DNA of 64,000 nt from an uncultured Bacteroidales bacterium (GCA_902778265.1 CACYXI010000001.1:222649-286648); one strand, 5' to 3'. Positions 23,533-32,104 are shown, counted from the first letter of the stretch. The notes: generated by a model from the letters alone, not told the origin. A program made the numbers and translations.

Positions 23533-24386
23533 CATATTCAGAAGCAATGGGAAGTTACGAAGCGGAATTCCTCGAGAATATACTTGACACCACTTATAAG
23601 TATGGCGTCCCTTATATCATTGACAGGGAGAAATACGAAGCCGTCATGAAGGAATTTGGAAAAGAAGTGAGGATTAAGGACGCTGATGTCGTTATATTCC
23701 ACGCTAATAAAGACGAAGAAGACGGAGATATTTACAATTATACGTTTTTTGTATTCCCCAAGAATAGTCCTGATGGGAGCGAAGACTTTTATGACTGCTT
23801 TCAATTTGGGGACTACGACTACGATTATAAGCACAAGGAGAAATTTGAAGAGTTTGTTCATGCAATTCTTGAAAGCGTAGTCGGCGTTGATGTTCCTACG
23901 ACAATGAACCTACGCGATGAAAAGACTAAGGAACTCAGGTATGCCTTTAAGGAACTTAACGAATTGGACAACATTATCCAGTCCCAAATCCCCCACGATT
24001 TAACTGCGGGAGTAGTCAGGGATAAGAAATTTTCAGAACTGAAGGCGGGCGATTCCGTATGGATTTGGTGGGTCAACGAATTGTATGAATATAGCGTACA
24101 GAATATTAGGCACACTAAATGTTTTATGCTTACCAATGATGGCGAAAAAGAACTTGAGCCGAATGGCGATATGCATTTGACATTGAATGACGGATGCGCA
24201 TATTATCTTACCAAAGATTGTGCTGACAGCGAAGCCGTCATTTGGGGTATGGATGGATGGCACGAATATAAAATTTTCGGCACATCTAAGGAAGCAGTAA
24301 AGAGCCTTCTCCAAGCACAGTTGATTGCTGATGCAAAGACACTTGAAGATGAAACAGAAAAATGGTTGAAAGAGTTTGATAAATAA
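23529..24386 (+). CDS. Hypothetical protein (285 aa)
   Basis: It overlaps FamA by four bases. The first half is acidic (GDYDYDYKHKEKFEEF). The second contains KFSELKAGDSVWIWWVNEL, a small beta-barrel-like segment, and a C-terminal helix. No homology recognised. It is one of the larger unique proteins of the array. Confidence 0.7.
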   Translation: MTYSEAMGSYEAEFLENILDTTYKYGVPYIIDREKYEAVMKEFGKEVRIKDADVVIFHANKDEEDGDIYNYTFFVFPKNSPDGSEDFYDCFQFGDYDYDYKHKEKFEEFVHAILESVVGVDVPTTMNLRDEKTKELRYAFKELNELDNIIQSQIPHDLTAGVVRDKKFSELKAGDSVWIWWVNELYEYSVQNIRHTKCFMLTNDGEKELEPNGDMHLTLNDGCAYYLTKDCADSEAVIWGMDGWHEYKIFGTSKEAVKSLLQAQLIADAKTLEDETEKWLKEFDK

Positions 24387-24401
24387 AATTTGACTTTAAT
24401 C

Positions 24402-24593
24402 ATGAATTGGTTAAAAAAGATATTCAGCAATCTCATTCCGCAGAGATGTGAGCACTTTTGGAAATGTGTCCATGTGGTTAAACACGTTGTTTATGATGAA
24501 GAATGGGACAAACAGCCTTCGGAGGAATATCTTGAGAAGACATGGGAATGTCAGAAATGCGGAAAGGTTAGATATACAAGGATAGATTTATAA
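24402..24593 (+). CDS. Zinc-ribbon-like protein (63 aa)
   Basis: Starts MNWLKKIFSNLIPQRCEHFW; C-terminal CQKCGKVRYTR together with the earlier RCEHFWKC could bind zinc. ATG 24402 is chosen over an in-frame start 12 bases upstream because of the clear N-terminus. Confidence 0.6.
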   Translation: MNWLKKIFSNLIPQRCEHFWKCVHVVKHVVYDEEWDKQPSEEYLEKTWECQKCGKVRYTRIDL

Positions 24594-24609
24594 AATTATT
24601 AATTTAATT

Positions 24610-26001
24610 ATGGAAACAAAGTATACACAAATTCCTTTTGGAGTAAAAAAAGACGCCGAGTTAAAAGGATGGGAATATACCATTCCCGAAGGAATGGAAG
24701 CCATTATTAAAGATGGTAAAGTTATTGTGCGAGTAAAAGAGAACGAAGACGATAAGATGCGTAAAGCAGCTCTGAAAGGAATAGAGTATCTTGAACGTAT
24801 TTTGGGTTGGGATGCCATTGGTGACACAGACATTCTCGATGTAAAGGAATATCTCGAAAAGCAGAAAGATGAACAATATGTAATAGACTTATCTCTCGAG
24901 CAAGAGGCATATATAATGTCTGAAAAATTCAAGGAAGCGGAAAAAGAGAAGGATAAATTTACGGCTCTTCGGTTTCTTCAATGTTTAGAATCTTTCGATA
25001 AATTTAGAGAGGGTGAACATTACTGGCTTGAATATATCGGAGGAGATATGTATGTCGGAAGAAGTGATAATGTACTTGGTGAGAAATTCCATATTACACC
25101 GAGACAGTTGTTCACTCTTTTTAGTGATAAACTTGAGGAAGTGCAATGTCCTCCACAGGAAGAAAAACAATTATCACCAAGGTCTGAATCGGTACTTATT
25201 AAAAGTCCGTCTAACGAAGAAATTATAGATGCTCTACTACATCACTTAAGTGAGCAAGACGGTATCCTTACTGCAATTGACGGTGTAAGTACTAAGGCAA
25301 TTATGAGCTACCTCGAAAAGCAGAAAGAGCCGGAGAATGTAAGTGCAACTACGATGATTCCGTCTTGTTGGACCGAAAAACAGAAAGAGCAGAAGGATTA
25401 CAACAAACTATATGAAGATATTGGCAAGTCTGAGTGGTTCAAGAAGTCGTATGAAGGCAAGTCATTAGGATGCAATTCTGAGCAGGAAGAGCAGAAGCCT
25501 GTGGAGCCTATTGAGTTTAGCAATGAATTTGAGAATCAGGTTTCGCATCTTCTTACATCGGTGTTAAATGGCGAGCACGAATACAATGAAGACTTTGTCA
25601 GGTATGTCGCCCAATCTCTGTTGGGGTATGCAAAGAAAAAATTGAAGAATGCAGAGCAGAAACCAGCAGAAAGTATATCACGACTGACTGTTCAAGGTAA
25701 AGGCGTTTATAAAATCTGTCCTCGCTGTAAAGAGCGTATGGTAAGGGATGATAGTAAGATTTATACTTCTATACCGCCAAAATATGGTTATGAATGCCCT
25801 AAGTGTGGAGAGATGGAATTTGACACGGTTATGTACGATAGTCCCGAAATGGAAGAGCAGAAGCCCGCAGAGTGGAGCGAGGAGGATGAGGAAATGCTTG
25901 AAGACATTAAATTCAGCTTTACATATAATAAAGGTGAAATGACTGATGCTCTTAAAGTCTTTAAAGCCACGGCTAAAGCAAGAGTGGAGCGAGGAAGATA
26001 A
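24610..26001 (+). CDS. FamE: WSEEDE protein, frameshifted near the end
   Basis: 463 residues. N-terminal PEGMEAIIKDGKVIVRVKE, a SEDxR-like module (ENEDDKMRKAALKG...YLEKQKD), a middle region with ICPRCKERM and YECPKCGEM (zinc ribbon), then AEWSEEDEEMLEDIKF. An extra A in CTTAAAG near 25953 (CTTAAG in the near-identical copy at 13811) shifts the frame, ending in KARVERGR. Without it the gene would run to 26299. Confidence 0.75.
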   Translation: METKYTQIPFGVKKDAELKGWEYTIPEGMEAIIKDGKVIVRVKENEDDKMRKAALKGIEYLERILGWDAIGDTDILDVKEYLEKQKDEQYVIDLSLEQEAYIMSEKFKEAEKEKDKFTALRFLQCLESFDKFREGEHYWLEYIGGDMYVGRSDNVLGEKFHITPRQLFTLFSDKLEEVQCPPQEEKQLSPRSESVLIKSPSNEEIIDALLHHLSEQDGILTAIDGVSTKAIMSYLEKQKEPENVSATTMIPSCWTEKQKEQKDYNKLYEDIGKSEWFKKSYEGKSLGCNSEQEEQKPVEPIEFSNEFENQVSHLLTSVLNGEHEYNEDFVRYVAQSLLGYAKKKLKNAEQKPAESISRLTVQGKGVYKICPRCKERMVRDDSKIYTSIPPKYGYECPKCGEMEFDTVMYDSPEMEEQKPAEWSEEDEEMLEDIKFSFTYNKGEMTDALKVFKATAKARVERGR

Positions 26002-26299
26002 GAGAAAACTAAATCGCATTTATGAGATTCTTGGTCATGCAGCAGATGATAAAGGATTCCTCACATCAAAGCGTATAATTGGAGATAACGAAGCAATAGA
26101 ATTGCAAGACTTTCTCAAATCTCTCCGTCCGCAGCAAAATAGTTCTCCATATCCGACCAAGGAGGTCATATTTGACTATCCCCATTGGAAGCCCACTAAG
26201 GTGCAGATGGATGCATTGAAAGAAGCCGCTGAATACTATTTTTATATTGGAAGAGGTGCGACATTAAGACTCCTTTACAACGACCTTCAAAAGTTATAG
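25946..26299 (+). pseudogene. Shifted-frame C-terminal part of the 24610 FamE gene
   Basis: It continues LKSLKPRLKQEWSEEDKRKL, then a module ending FLKSLRPQQN and the family end HWKPTKVQMDALKEA...LYNDLQKL. It has no good start of its own. It belongs to 24610 across a one-base shift, either a mutation, a sequencing error or a -1 frameshift at a run of A. Confidence 0.65.
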
Positions 26300-26301
26300 T
26301 T

Positions 26302-26478
26302 ATGGAAAATAAATCACTCAAACAAGAAACTCCGGAGGAGATAATCCGTTCCATTCACAACATTCATGGAAGTCTTCCAGTGGTAATGGATGCAGATTCT
26401 CCTACTGGTTATCCTGATGGACAATCCAATCGTAGAAAGCGTAGGGAGTTAGAACGTCAAAATAAGAAAAGGAAATGA
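26302..26478 (+). CDS. Small basic protein (58 aa)
   Basis: MENKSLKQETPEEIIRSIHN, then a strongly basic tail (NRRKRRELERQNKKRK) that could bind nucleic acid. Starts two bases after the FamE stop and overlaps the next gene. Confidence 0.6.
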   Translation: MENKSLKQETPEEIIRSIHNIHGSLPVVMDADSPTGYPDGQSNRRKRRELERQNKKRK

Positions 26479-26669
26479 TGAAAAGTAAATTCAAGCTCAG
26501 TGACAGATTCACTAAAAAATACACACGTGACTTAATACCATATGAGGTATTTGAAATAAATAATGATGGTATTGAACCAGTATATAAATTAAAACCACTT
26601 AGATTATGTGGTGATAGTATTATATTGGGAGAAGAAGCATTAATAGAATTATTTAATAAAATCAACTAA
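26475..26669 (+). CDS. Small hypothetical protein (64 aa)
   Basis: MMKSKFKLSDRFTKKY..., probably a small beta fold (IEPVYKLKPLRLCGDSI). Two adjacent ATGs; either may be used. It overlaps the previous stop. Confidence 0.6.
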   Translation: MMKSKFKLSDRFTKKYTRDLIPYEVFEINNDGIEPVYKLKPLRLCGDSIILGEEALIELFNKIN

Positions 26670-26707
26670 TATTACATATTAAGAGTAATTAAGAAACTGA
26701 TTTAATT

Positions 26708-27076
26708 ATGAAAATAGCTAGCCTAATATTATTAATCATTATGCTCATTGCATTGGTTACAGTGGTTATCAAAACTTTATATTGTTTTGTCTTTGAGCAT
26801 AAAGATTGGAAAAAGTGGAAAGAAATATATAAATTGTTGCCATCTTCATCCCTTGTAAATCATGATATATTTGAAGCCGAACACTCTTATCTCAATTGTT
26901 ATGTTTTTCATATCCCAATTGTTGATTCAATCGGGTGTCCAGTAAATGTGTATTATTGGGAAAATCTAAATATAGTATCTGTTTATTTGGAAAATGGAGG
27001 ATGTTATTTAAGTAGCTTTGATACATATCACGTAAGGAAGGCATTGGAAATAATAAAGAACAAATTAGAGAACTAA
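26708..27076 (+). CDS. Membrane-anchored hypothetical protein (122 aa)
   Basis: One N-terminal transmembrane helix (SLILLIIMLIALVTVVIKTL), then a soluble part ending GGCYLSSFDTYHVRKALEI. A decayed C-terminal copy lies at 17905-17995. Function unknown. Confidence 0.7.
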   Translation: MKIASLILLIIMLIALVTVVIKTLYCFVFEHKDWKKWKEIYKLLPSSSLVNHDIFEAEHSYLNCYVFHIPIVDSIGCPVNVYYWENLNIVSVYLENGGCYLSSFDTYHVRKALEIIKNKLEN

Positions 27077-27117
27077 TAATAAACTATTCACAGAAATAAT
27101 CCAAACCAAGAATAAAA

Positions 27118-27447
27118 ATGGAAAGGATAATAGCGGCTGCATATAAAGTCAAGTCCGAATTTAGTTGTAAAAAGAACATAATCAAAAAAGTGGGAACAAA
27201 TGAAGCGGACGACATTTACCAATGCAGGATTGCCAGACATCACGCAGAAATTCTGCATATGTGGGGAAAGGAAGTCGACCACAATACAGACGGATTCTAC
27301 ACATCCTACGGTAGGTGGGTAGATAGAAGAGAAGCGGCGAGAATAGCAATAGAGTCAGGACAAATACAAAAGTGCCACTACTTTGGTGGAGAAAAACTTG
27401 ACAGCAGCGACTTATTTGATTTGGATTTTGATGGTAAACCACTTTAA
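27118..27447 (+). CDS. Conserved phage-type hypothetical protein (109 aa)
   Basis: YQCRIARHHAEILHMWG, GFYTSYGRWVDRREAARIA and HYFGGEKLDSSDL form a pattern I associate with many Bacteroidales phages and prophages. No biochemical role known. It lies alone before a sigma-54-like promoter. Confidence 0.75.
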   Translation: MERIIAAAYKVKSEFSCKKNIIKKVGTNEADDIYQCRIARHHAEILHMWGKEVDHNTDGFYTSYGRWVDRREAARIAIESGQIQKCHYFGGEKLDSSDLFDLDFDGKPL

Positions 27448-27467
27448 CCGAGACCTGCCCATGAAAG

Positions 27468-27486
27468 TTTGGCACGATTCTTGCAT
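27468..27486 (+). promoter_or_regulatory. Sigma-54-like promoter TGGCACG-ATTC-TTGCA (best match)
   Basis: TTTGGCACG-ATTC-TTGCAT matches the -24/-12 consensus at the invariant GG and GC, 26 bases before ATG 27512. Confidence 0.7.
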
Positions 27487-27511
27487 GTATACCACATAAA
27501 AAGCTTTTATT

Positions 27512-27919
27512 ATGAAAAGAGATTGTTGGTTGGACCCATATGGACAAATAACCTATACCCCCTTTGGAAAACATGAGGACGTGGCAATGCAAATCCTAAA
27601 AGATGAATTCCCCATGGAGAATAAAACCACACCGTTGACAAATGGGCCCCTTCGTATTGCCCTATGGGATGAAAGAGGCTTCTATGACTCATTCGGTGAG
27701 ACCCTCGAAAAAAGAGGGTGGGTAAGATTTACTACTACGATGGATAGGTGGAGCTGCGAACATAGCATCGGTTTCGAAGATAGATATCCACGCCCTACAC
27801 GAGCACAAATAGATAGAATGCGGGAACTTACAGGATTTAACTACGACGACCCCGAGTCGTTTAGTCATGCACCATATAACTTCGACCCTTATGAACCATT
27901 TAGCGAAAGTGCAAAATGA
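27512..27919 (+). CDS. Hypothetical protein (135 aa)
   Basis: MKRDCWLDPYGQITYTP, then WDERGFYDSFGETLEKRGWV and PTRAQIDRMRELTGF, typical of phage proteins that share the C-terminal 'T..Q...M..L' helix. Function unknown. First gene of a sigma-54-like unit; overlaps FamB by four bases. Confidence 0.7.
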   Translation: MKRDCWLDPYGQITYTPFGKHEDVAMQILKDEFPMENKTTPLTNGPLRIALWDERGFYDSFGETLEKRGWVRFTTTMDRWSCEHSIGFEDRYPRPTRAQIDRMRELTGFNYDDPESFSHAPYNFDPYEPFSESAK

Positions 27920-28308
27920 TACAAGAAGATAAAGAACTACTACTTAAAGACCTTAGTGCGAGGTTGCCTTATAAGGTGAAGGGGGTATATGTCAGAACCG
28001 ATATTAAAAACCTGTCCATATGTGAAATCACCACACATCTATATAGTGAGATGGAAGAATCATTTAATGGAAAAGAAAAATACGAGTTTATCCCTTATCT
28101 CCGTCCTATGTCAAGTATGACTGAAGAAGAGGAAGAAAAATGGGCAAAGGCATCTAATATGAAATTCGATATGGAAGATGGATTCATTGATGCTTATGAT
28201 GCATATCTCTCAACTGATTGGCTCAATGCACATCACTTTGACTACAGGGGACTGATTGAAAAAGGGCTTGCCATTAAAGCAACTGAAGGAATGTATCCGA
28301 ACCGTTAA
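27916..28308 (+). CDS. FamB: LLKDLSARLPY-type protein (130 aa)
   Basis: QEDKELLLKDLSARLPYKVK, PYLRPMSSMTEEE, and DWLNAHHFDYRGLIEKGLAI. Close to the 20480 paralog (SNMKFDMEDGFIDAYDA against SDMKFDREGGFFYIYDA). Function unknown. Confidence 0.8.
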   Translation: MIQEDKELLLKDLSARLPYKVKGVYVRTDIKNLSICEITTHLYSEMEESFNGKEKYEFIPYLRPMSSMTEEEEEKWAKASNMKFDMEDGFIDAYDAYLSTDWLNAHHFDYRGLIEKGLAIKATEGMYPNR

Positions 28309-28320
28309 ATATAAAAAAAT

Positions 28321-28497
28321 ATGAATATGACGAAGGAAGAATTAATACAATTTCTAAAAGAAAATTTAAATGTTGAAGTCTATCATCCAGAGCATAATGT
28401 TGGTCATTATTATAGAGTGATGGAGCCGGACGAACATAATATTACCGTAGAAATCAAATTGTGTGGGGAATCAATTTGTAAAGACACATCTTATTAA
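28321..28497 (+). CDS. Small hypothetical protein (58 aa)
   Basis: MNMTKEELIQFLKENLNVEV, then VEIKLCGESICKD. Begins with a helix like FamB starts but is otherwise unrelated. No family recognised. Confidence 0.6.
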   Translation: MNMTKEELIQFLKENLNVEVYHPEHNVGHYYRVMEPDEHNITVEIKLCGESICKDTSY

Positions 28498-28547
28498 TTA
28501 TAACGAAAGCGGAATGTCAATATAGAGAGCAAAAATTAGCGCTGCAC

Positions 28548-28841
28548 ATGAGATTTAAAAAGGAGCTGCTGTCAAAATCGCCGTTGGAATTAAGCGACGA
28601 GGAACTTAGGGCAATAGGAAAACATTGTCTTAAGCACCCCGTCATTGTATCTTCAAAAAAGCTGTACAAATGCATCTCTTGCAAAAATTTGATGTGGTGT
28701 TGTTGCCTTGGAGAAAATTTGTGGGAATGCCTTAAAAGCCCGGTTAATGATTTGTCGACAGATGGAGATAAGCTGTTGAACAACCGTCAAATTTCCCATT
28801 GGCGGCGATGTGAAGAATGGCGTGACAACAATCTTTCATGA
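28548..28841 (+). CDS. Cys-rich hypothetical protein (97 aa)
   Basis: ELSDEELRAIGKHCLKHPV then CISCKNLMWCCCLG, a dense Cys cluster possibly for metal. Ends with a Trp/Arg-rich helix (HWRRCEEWRDN). No family recognised. Confidence 0.6.
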   Translation: MRFKKELLSKSPLELSDEELRAIGKHCLKHPVIVSSKKLYKCISCKNLMWCCCLGENLWECLKSPVNDLSTDGDKLLNNRQISHWRRCEEWRDNNLS

Positions 28842-28880
28842 AAAACTGAAAATTAATTTTGGATTCTTCATTTTAATCTA

Positions 28881-28888
28881 TATATTTG
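28881..28888 (+). promoter_or_regulatory. Promoter -7 box TATATTTG
   Basis: TATATTTG with TTTTGG about 25 bases upstream; ATG 28911 lies 22 bases downstream. Confidence 0.6.
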
Positions 28889-28910
28889 CGCCATAAAAAA
28901 ATGTTTAATA

Positions 28911-29147
28911 ATGGTAACGAAGAAGCAATTATTGGCGGCTGAAAGCGCAGTCCTTACAACTGCGGCAGAACTTTCCATTAAGTTAGGCAAGCTTTCACAC
29001 CTTGCATCCGAGGTTTTAGGATTCGATGTACAAGCCGATTTGTGTGGCGGCGGGGAAATTGAATTTCGCTGCGTGGACGACAGTGGCTATGTAGATGCGT
29101 TTTCCACAATCATAATGGAGGATGTCATTAGAAAAATAGAGAAGTAG
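28911..29147 (+). CDS. Hypothetical protein (78 aa)
   Basis: Ala/Leu-rich N-terminal helix (LLAAESAVLTTAAELSIKL) and a C-terminal part with GGGEIEFRCVDD. No recognised family. Confidence 0.65.
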   Translation: MVTKKQLLAAESAVLTTAAELSIKLGKLSHLASEVLGFDVQADLCGGGEIEFRCVDDSGYVDAFSTIIMEDVIRKIEK

Positions 29148-29152
29148 AGAAT

Positions 29153-29416
29153 ATGGAAAACAAGAAGCTTTATCCTGTATTTCGCGTTGATGTGTGTTTT
29201 GAGCCATACGCCATGGAATATAAACTCATAGGTGCGAAAGATGCTAAAGATTTGCGACAGCAGATTAAGGCCATACTGTCAGATTACGGGTTTGACAAGG
29301 AAGAATTGTCCATCCTTGAAACCGAGAACCGAGATGCGAATAGAATCGTTAAGATGGAAAACATATATACAGACAAACCGTACAAAATACTTAAATCATT
29401 TGCATACTATGAATAA
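29153..29416 (+). CDS. Hypothetical protein (87 aa)
   Basis: MENKKLYPVFRVDVCFEPYA, a small alpha/beta protein by appearance, ending ILKSFAYYE. Starts five bases after the previous stop; overlaps the next gene. Confidence 0.65.
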   Translation: MENKKLYPVFRVDVCFEPYAMEYKLIGAKDAKDLRQQIKAILSDYGFDKEELSILETENRDANRIVKMENIYTDKPYKILKSFAYYE

Positions 29417-29726
29417 CATGGCAAATTATCCGATTTCTTGTATGGTTGTAACATACGGAGTTACTGTTCGTTGCAAGGACGACGGCGCACACTTTCCCTG
29501 TTTTGCCTACGACGGGCATATCCCTCTGTCTGACAAGAAGAATATAACAGACGAGGAGCTTTACTCTGCTGTTCGTAAGGACTTCGAGGAAAACTTCAAA
29601 AAGCACAATGGCGTCACCCTCGATGAGATGAGGAAGGATGAAGCGTTTGAAGGTATCGAAATTGATGTCCGCAAAGAAGTGTTTTATTCTGAAAAGATTA
29701 AAATTGCGAAACAAGCAAAAGTATGA
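29409..29726 (+). CDS. Hypothetical protein (105 aa)
   Basis: The ATG at 29409 (MNNMANYPISCMVV) is chosen because the upstream in-frame stretch lies inside the 29153 gene. It contains DEELYSAVRKDFEENFKKHN. Function unknown. Confidence 0.65.
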   Translation: MNNMANYPISCMVVTYGVTVRCKDDGAHFPCFAYDGHIPLSDKKNITDEELYSAVRKDFEENFKKHNGVTLDEMRKDEAFEGIEIDVRKEVFYSEKIKIAKQAKV

Positions 29727-29917
29727 CACAGGAAGAAAAACAGTTACTATACAGGCCAAAATGGTGGGCTTTATACTGCAATAATGAATTTATTTCTGCG
29801 TACCCATCACATAAGTCAGCTAAAGCAGCGCTGCATAGAAAGTGTGAAGAGATGAAGAATGCTCCTTATGAATGCGATGGAGAATACTACACTGTAAAGC
29901 CATACAATTATGACTAA
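29723..29917 (+). CDS. FamB-start chimera (64 aa)
   Basis: The first residues TQEEKQLL are those of FamB, but the rest (YRPKWWALYCNNEFISAYPS) is unrelated. It looks like a recombinant carrying a FamB 5' end on another body. Overlaps the next start. Confidence 0.6.
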   Translation: MTQEEKQLLYRPKWWALYCNNEFISAYPSHKSAKAALHRKCEEMKNAPYECDGEYYTVKPYNYD

Positions 29918-30065
29918 CGAAGAGAAACAACTCTTACTTAAAGGATTTAAAGATTGCTGGCATAACTATCATTGTCCAATGCCACAAGAGGGATATGATT
30001 ATAATCCAGATACTTGTCTTTATAATCCTGACAATAAAAGAGAAAATTATGATACGAGAAAATAA
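29910..30065 (+). CDS. FamB-start chimera (51 aa)
   Basis: TNEEKQLLLKGFKDCWHNYH keeps the FamB N-terminus, then diverges and ends DTRK. It overlaps the full FamB gene at 30049 by 17 bases. Likely a truncated or remodelled copy. Confidence 0.55.
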   Translation: MTNEEKQLLLKGFKDCWHNYHCPMPQEGYDYNPDTCLYNPDNKRENYDTRK

Positions 30066-30486
30066 ACAACTGTTACTCATAGACCTTTGTGCGAGGTTGC
30101 CGTATGGAGTAAAAGTACGCATAAGTAGTGAAGGAAATGGTCATTTACATCAAAATACGACTACTTTAGATATTGATAATCTTCACTTGTATATGTTGGA
30201 TGGAGGGTATTATATACATGGAAATATTTATAGAATCCCATGTTTCCAATTACTTCCTTATCTCCGTCCAATGTCAAGCATGACTGAGGAAGAGAAAAGG
30301 GCGTTTGACAAGTTCATTTGCATTGATGAAGATGCGTGGCATGGAAAAGAAAACGGATGTCTTAATCAAGCAAAAATTATGTCCGGTGGTATTGATTGGC
30401 TTCTTTCACATCATTTCGATTTTCGTGGTTTGATAGAGAAGGGACTTGCTCTTGAAGCGCCCGAAGGAATGTATAAAACTGAATAG
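30049..30486 (+). CDS. FamB: LLIDLCARLPY-type protein (145 aa)
   Basis: MIRENKQLLLIDLCARLPYG, PYLRPMSSMTEEEKRA, and FDFRGLIEKGLALEAPEGMY. The start at 30049 fits the family better than upstream in-frame starts. Function unknown. Confidence 0.8.
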   Translation: MIRENKQLLLIDLCARLPYGVKVRISSEGNGHLHQNTTTLDIDNLHLYMLDGGYYIHGNIYRIPCFQLLPYLRPMSSMTEEEKRAFDKFICIDEDAWHGKENGCLNQAKIMSGGIDWLLSHHFDFRGLIEKGLALEAPEGMYKTE

Positions 30487-30488
30487 AT

Positions 30489-30767
30489 ATGAAACTTTAT
30501 CTTGGGACAAACAGTGATGGCTCTGATATTATTTCCAAACAGCCAATCAAACGATTTTATAACGCGCAAGTTAATCAACGTGACGTCTATTCATATAATG
30601 ATACATTGCTCCCACCGCATTGGAAACTTGATTATGATGGAATTAACGTACCAAAAACTGGCGATGTACCAATTGACGTATACTTAACGCTGCCGAAAGG
30701 TTCTATAGAGAAGATGTTTGGGATATCTCTTACTTGGGAGGACGATTTTAAAACAATTGAGTTATGA
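30489..30767 (+). CDS. Hypothetical protein (92 aa)
   Basis: MKLYLGTNSDGSDIISKQPI, VPIDVYLTLPKGSIEKMFGI. This short beta-rich protein resembles widespread Bacteroidales phage proteins that contain 'LPKGSIEK(L/M)IG'. Its stop overlaps the FamA start. Confidence 0.65.
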   Translation: MKLYLGTNSDGSDIISKQPIKRFYNAQVNQRDVYSYNDTLLPPHWKLDYDGINVPKTGDVPIDVYLTLPKGSIEKMFGISLTWEDDFKTIEL

Positions 30768-31222
30768 CAACAGAAGATTACGTTAGTTTTGAAACAGCGA
30801 AACTCTTGAAGGCGAAAGGGTTTACTGAGGGCGAAGACTGTTTTGGCTTTTATGACAAAAAGGGAAGCATTCATTTTTGTCAGACATTTGGCGATATATC
30901 CGATTATGATGAAGATACGTGTATTGATGCTCCAACTCTTCAAATGGCAATGAGGTGGTTAAGGGACGTTCATCACATAGTGCTTGTCGTAGACTATGAC
31001 TACGAATGCACAGATAAATCCTATTGCTATAAGGTTTATTGCCTTGGGGAGAACGGAAAGCCGAAAAGAGTGCCTATCTATGGCGCAAGATATGATATTG
31101 AAGGAAATCAATCCATAGACATTGTTTCGTACAGAGACTATGAAAGAAGCCGTTTTGAATATGTCAAATATGAAGAAGCCTGCGAAGCGGGGATTAAGTA
31201 TTGTTTAGAAAATTTGATTTAG
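30764..31222 (+). CDS. FamA: MTTEDYV-type protein (152 aa)
   Basis: MTTEDYVSFETAKLLKAKGF, APTLQMAMRWLRDVHHI and CEAGIKYCLENLI. The variable middle is Tyr-rich. Function unknown. Confidence 0.8.
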   Translation: MTTEDYVSFETAKLLKAKGFTEGEDCFGFYDKKGSIHFCQTFGDISDYDEDTCIDAPTLQMAMRWLRDVHHIVLVVDYDYECTDKSYCYKVYCLGENGKPKRVPIYGARYDIEGNQSIDIVSYRDYERSRFEYVKYEEACEAGIKYCLENLI

Positions 31223-31225
31223 ATT

Positions 31226-31405
31226 ATGGAATGGATAGCCGCCATCTTAGTGTCATTGGCTTATTGGTCAGGATTTTTTGTCGCTTACTTTATAGTTTTC
31301 AAACCTTATGACGACTCATGGGGAGGGTGGATAAAAGATATGTTGGTGTCGGTTGTATGGTTTATCACAATTCCGTTAAAATATTGTCTTAAAAATTTGA
31401 TTTAG
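31226..31405 (+). CDS. Small membrane protein with FamA tail (59 aa)
   Basis: Two hydrophobic segments (WIAAILVSLAYWSGFFVAYF and MLVSVVWFITIPL) followed by KYCLKNLI, the FamA C-terminus. The last 27 bases nearly equal the 3' end of FamA genes. It appears to be a membrane gene that recombined into a FamA 3' end. Confidence 0.65.
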   Translation: MEWIAAILVSLAYWSGFFVAYFIVFKPYDDSWGGWIKDMLVSVVWFITIPLKYCLKNLI

Positions 31406-31609
31406 ATGTTTAATCCATTTAGTATAATAGTTGATATAGCAACAGCAATTGTCGATATACAAGAAGAAAACGAAGAGCTTCGCAGGAAGGAAATTTTGAA
31501 AAAGAAGCAGAATAAAGAAGCCCGTGAGTACCTGAAGAAAAGAAGGGAATATGAAGCTTGGAATGAATTAACGGAGGACTCACATAGGAATCCGGAAGAA
31601 TATATCTAA
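31406..31609 (+). CDS. Charged coiled-coil protein (67 aa)
   Basis: It starts directly at the base after the previous stop. A hydrophobic start (FNPFSIIVDIATAIVDI) leads into a long charged helix (EENEELRRKEILKKKQNKEA). No family recognised. Confidence 0.6.
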   Translation: MFNPFSIIVDIATAIVDIQEENEELRRKEILKKKQNKEAREYLKKRREYEAWNELTEDSHRNPEEYI

Positions 31610-31652
31610 CAGACCTCATTGATTTATTGAAAGATTTTAAAAATGGAAATCT

Positions 31653-32054
31653 ATGACACAGGAAGAAAAACAACTACTACTTAAAGACCTTTGTGGGCGG
31701 TTGCCATATGGGATTATTGTGCATTTTCATGATATTGATGTGGATGATTATGATATTGATGTGGATGATTATGATAGACAGTTAATTGGAGAAGATTTAG
31801 ACTTCATTGAACTTGATAGAAGGAACTGTAAACCTTATCTCAGACTGATGTCAAGTATGACTGAGGAAGAAAGAAATGAAGCCACTCAATTTGAGATTAA
31901 CAATTTAGGCCCGATTGGATTTAATTGGGACCTCCTTGTATCAAATTCATCTAAATTAGTGAATTGGCTCACCGCCCATCACTTTGATTATCGTGGACTC
32001 ATTGAAAAAGGTCTCGCCTTAGAGGCACCTGAAGGTATGTATAAAACTGAATAG
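31653..32054 (+). CDS. FamB: LLKDLCGRLPY-type protein with internal tandem duplication
   Basis: TQEEKQLLLKDLCGRLPYGI at the start and FDYRGLIEKGLALEAPEGMY at the end. Between them a duplicated DIDVDDY unit comes from a 21-base tandem repeat. Ends KTE like several relatives. Function unknown. Confidence 0.8.
   Translation: MTQEEKQLLLKDLCGRLPYGIIVHFHDIDVDDYDIDVDDYDRQLIGEDLDFIELDRRNCKPYLRLMSSMTEEERNEATQFEINNLGPIGFNWDLLVSNSSKLVNWLTAHHFDYRGLIEKGLALEAPEGMYKTE
31731..31772 (+). repeat. 21-bp tandem duplication in a FamB gene
   Basis: Two exact copies of a 21-base unit (31731-31751 and 31752-31772), in frame, encoding DIDVDDY twice. Confidence 0.9.
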
Positions 32055-32104
32055 ACTAACAAAGAAATATATGGAAGTGAAAGACAGAATAAGCACGTAC
32101 GATT

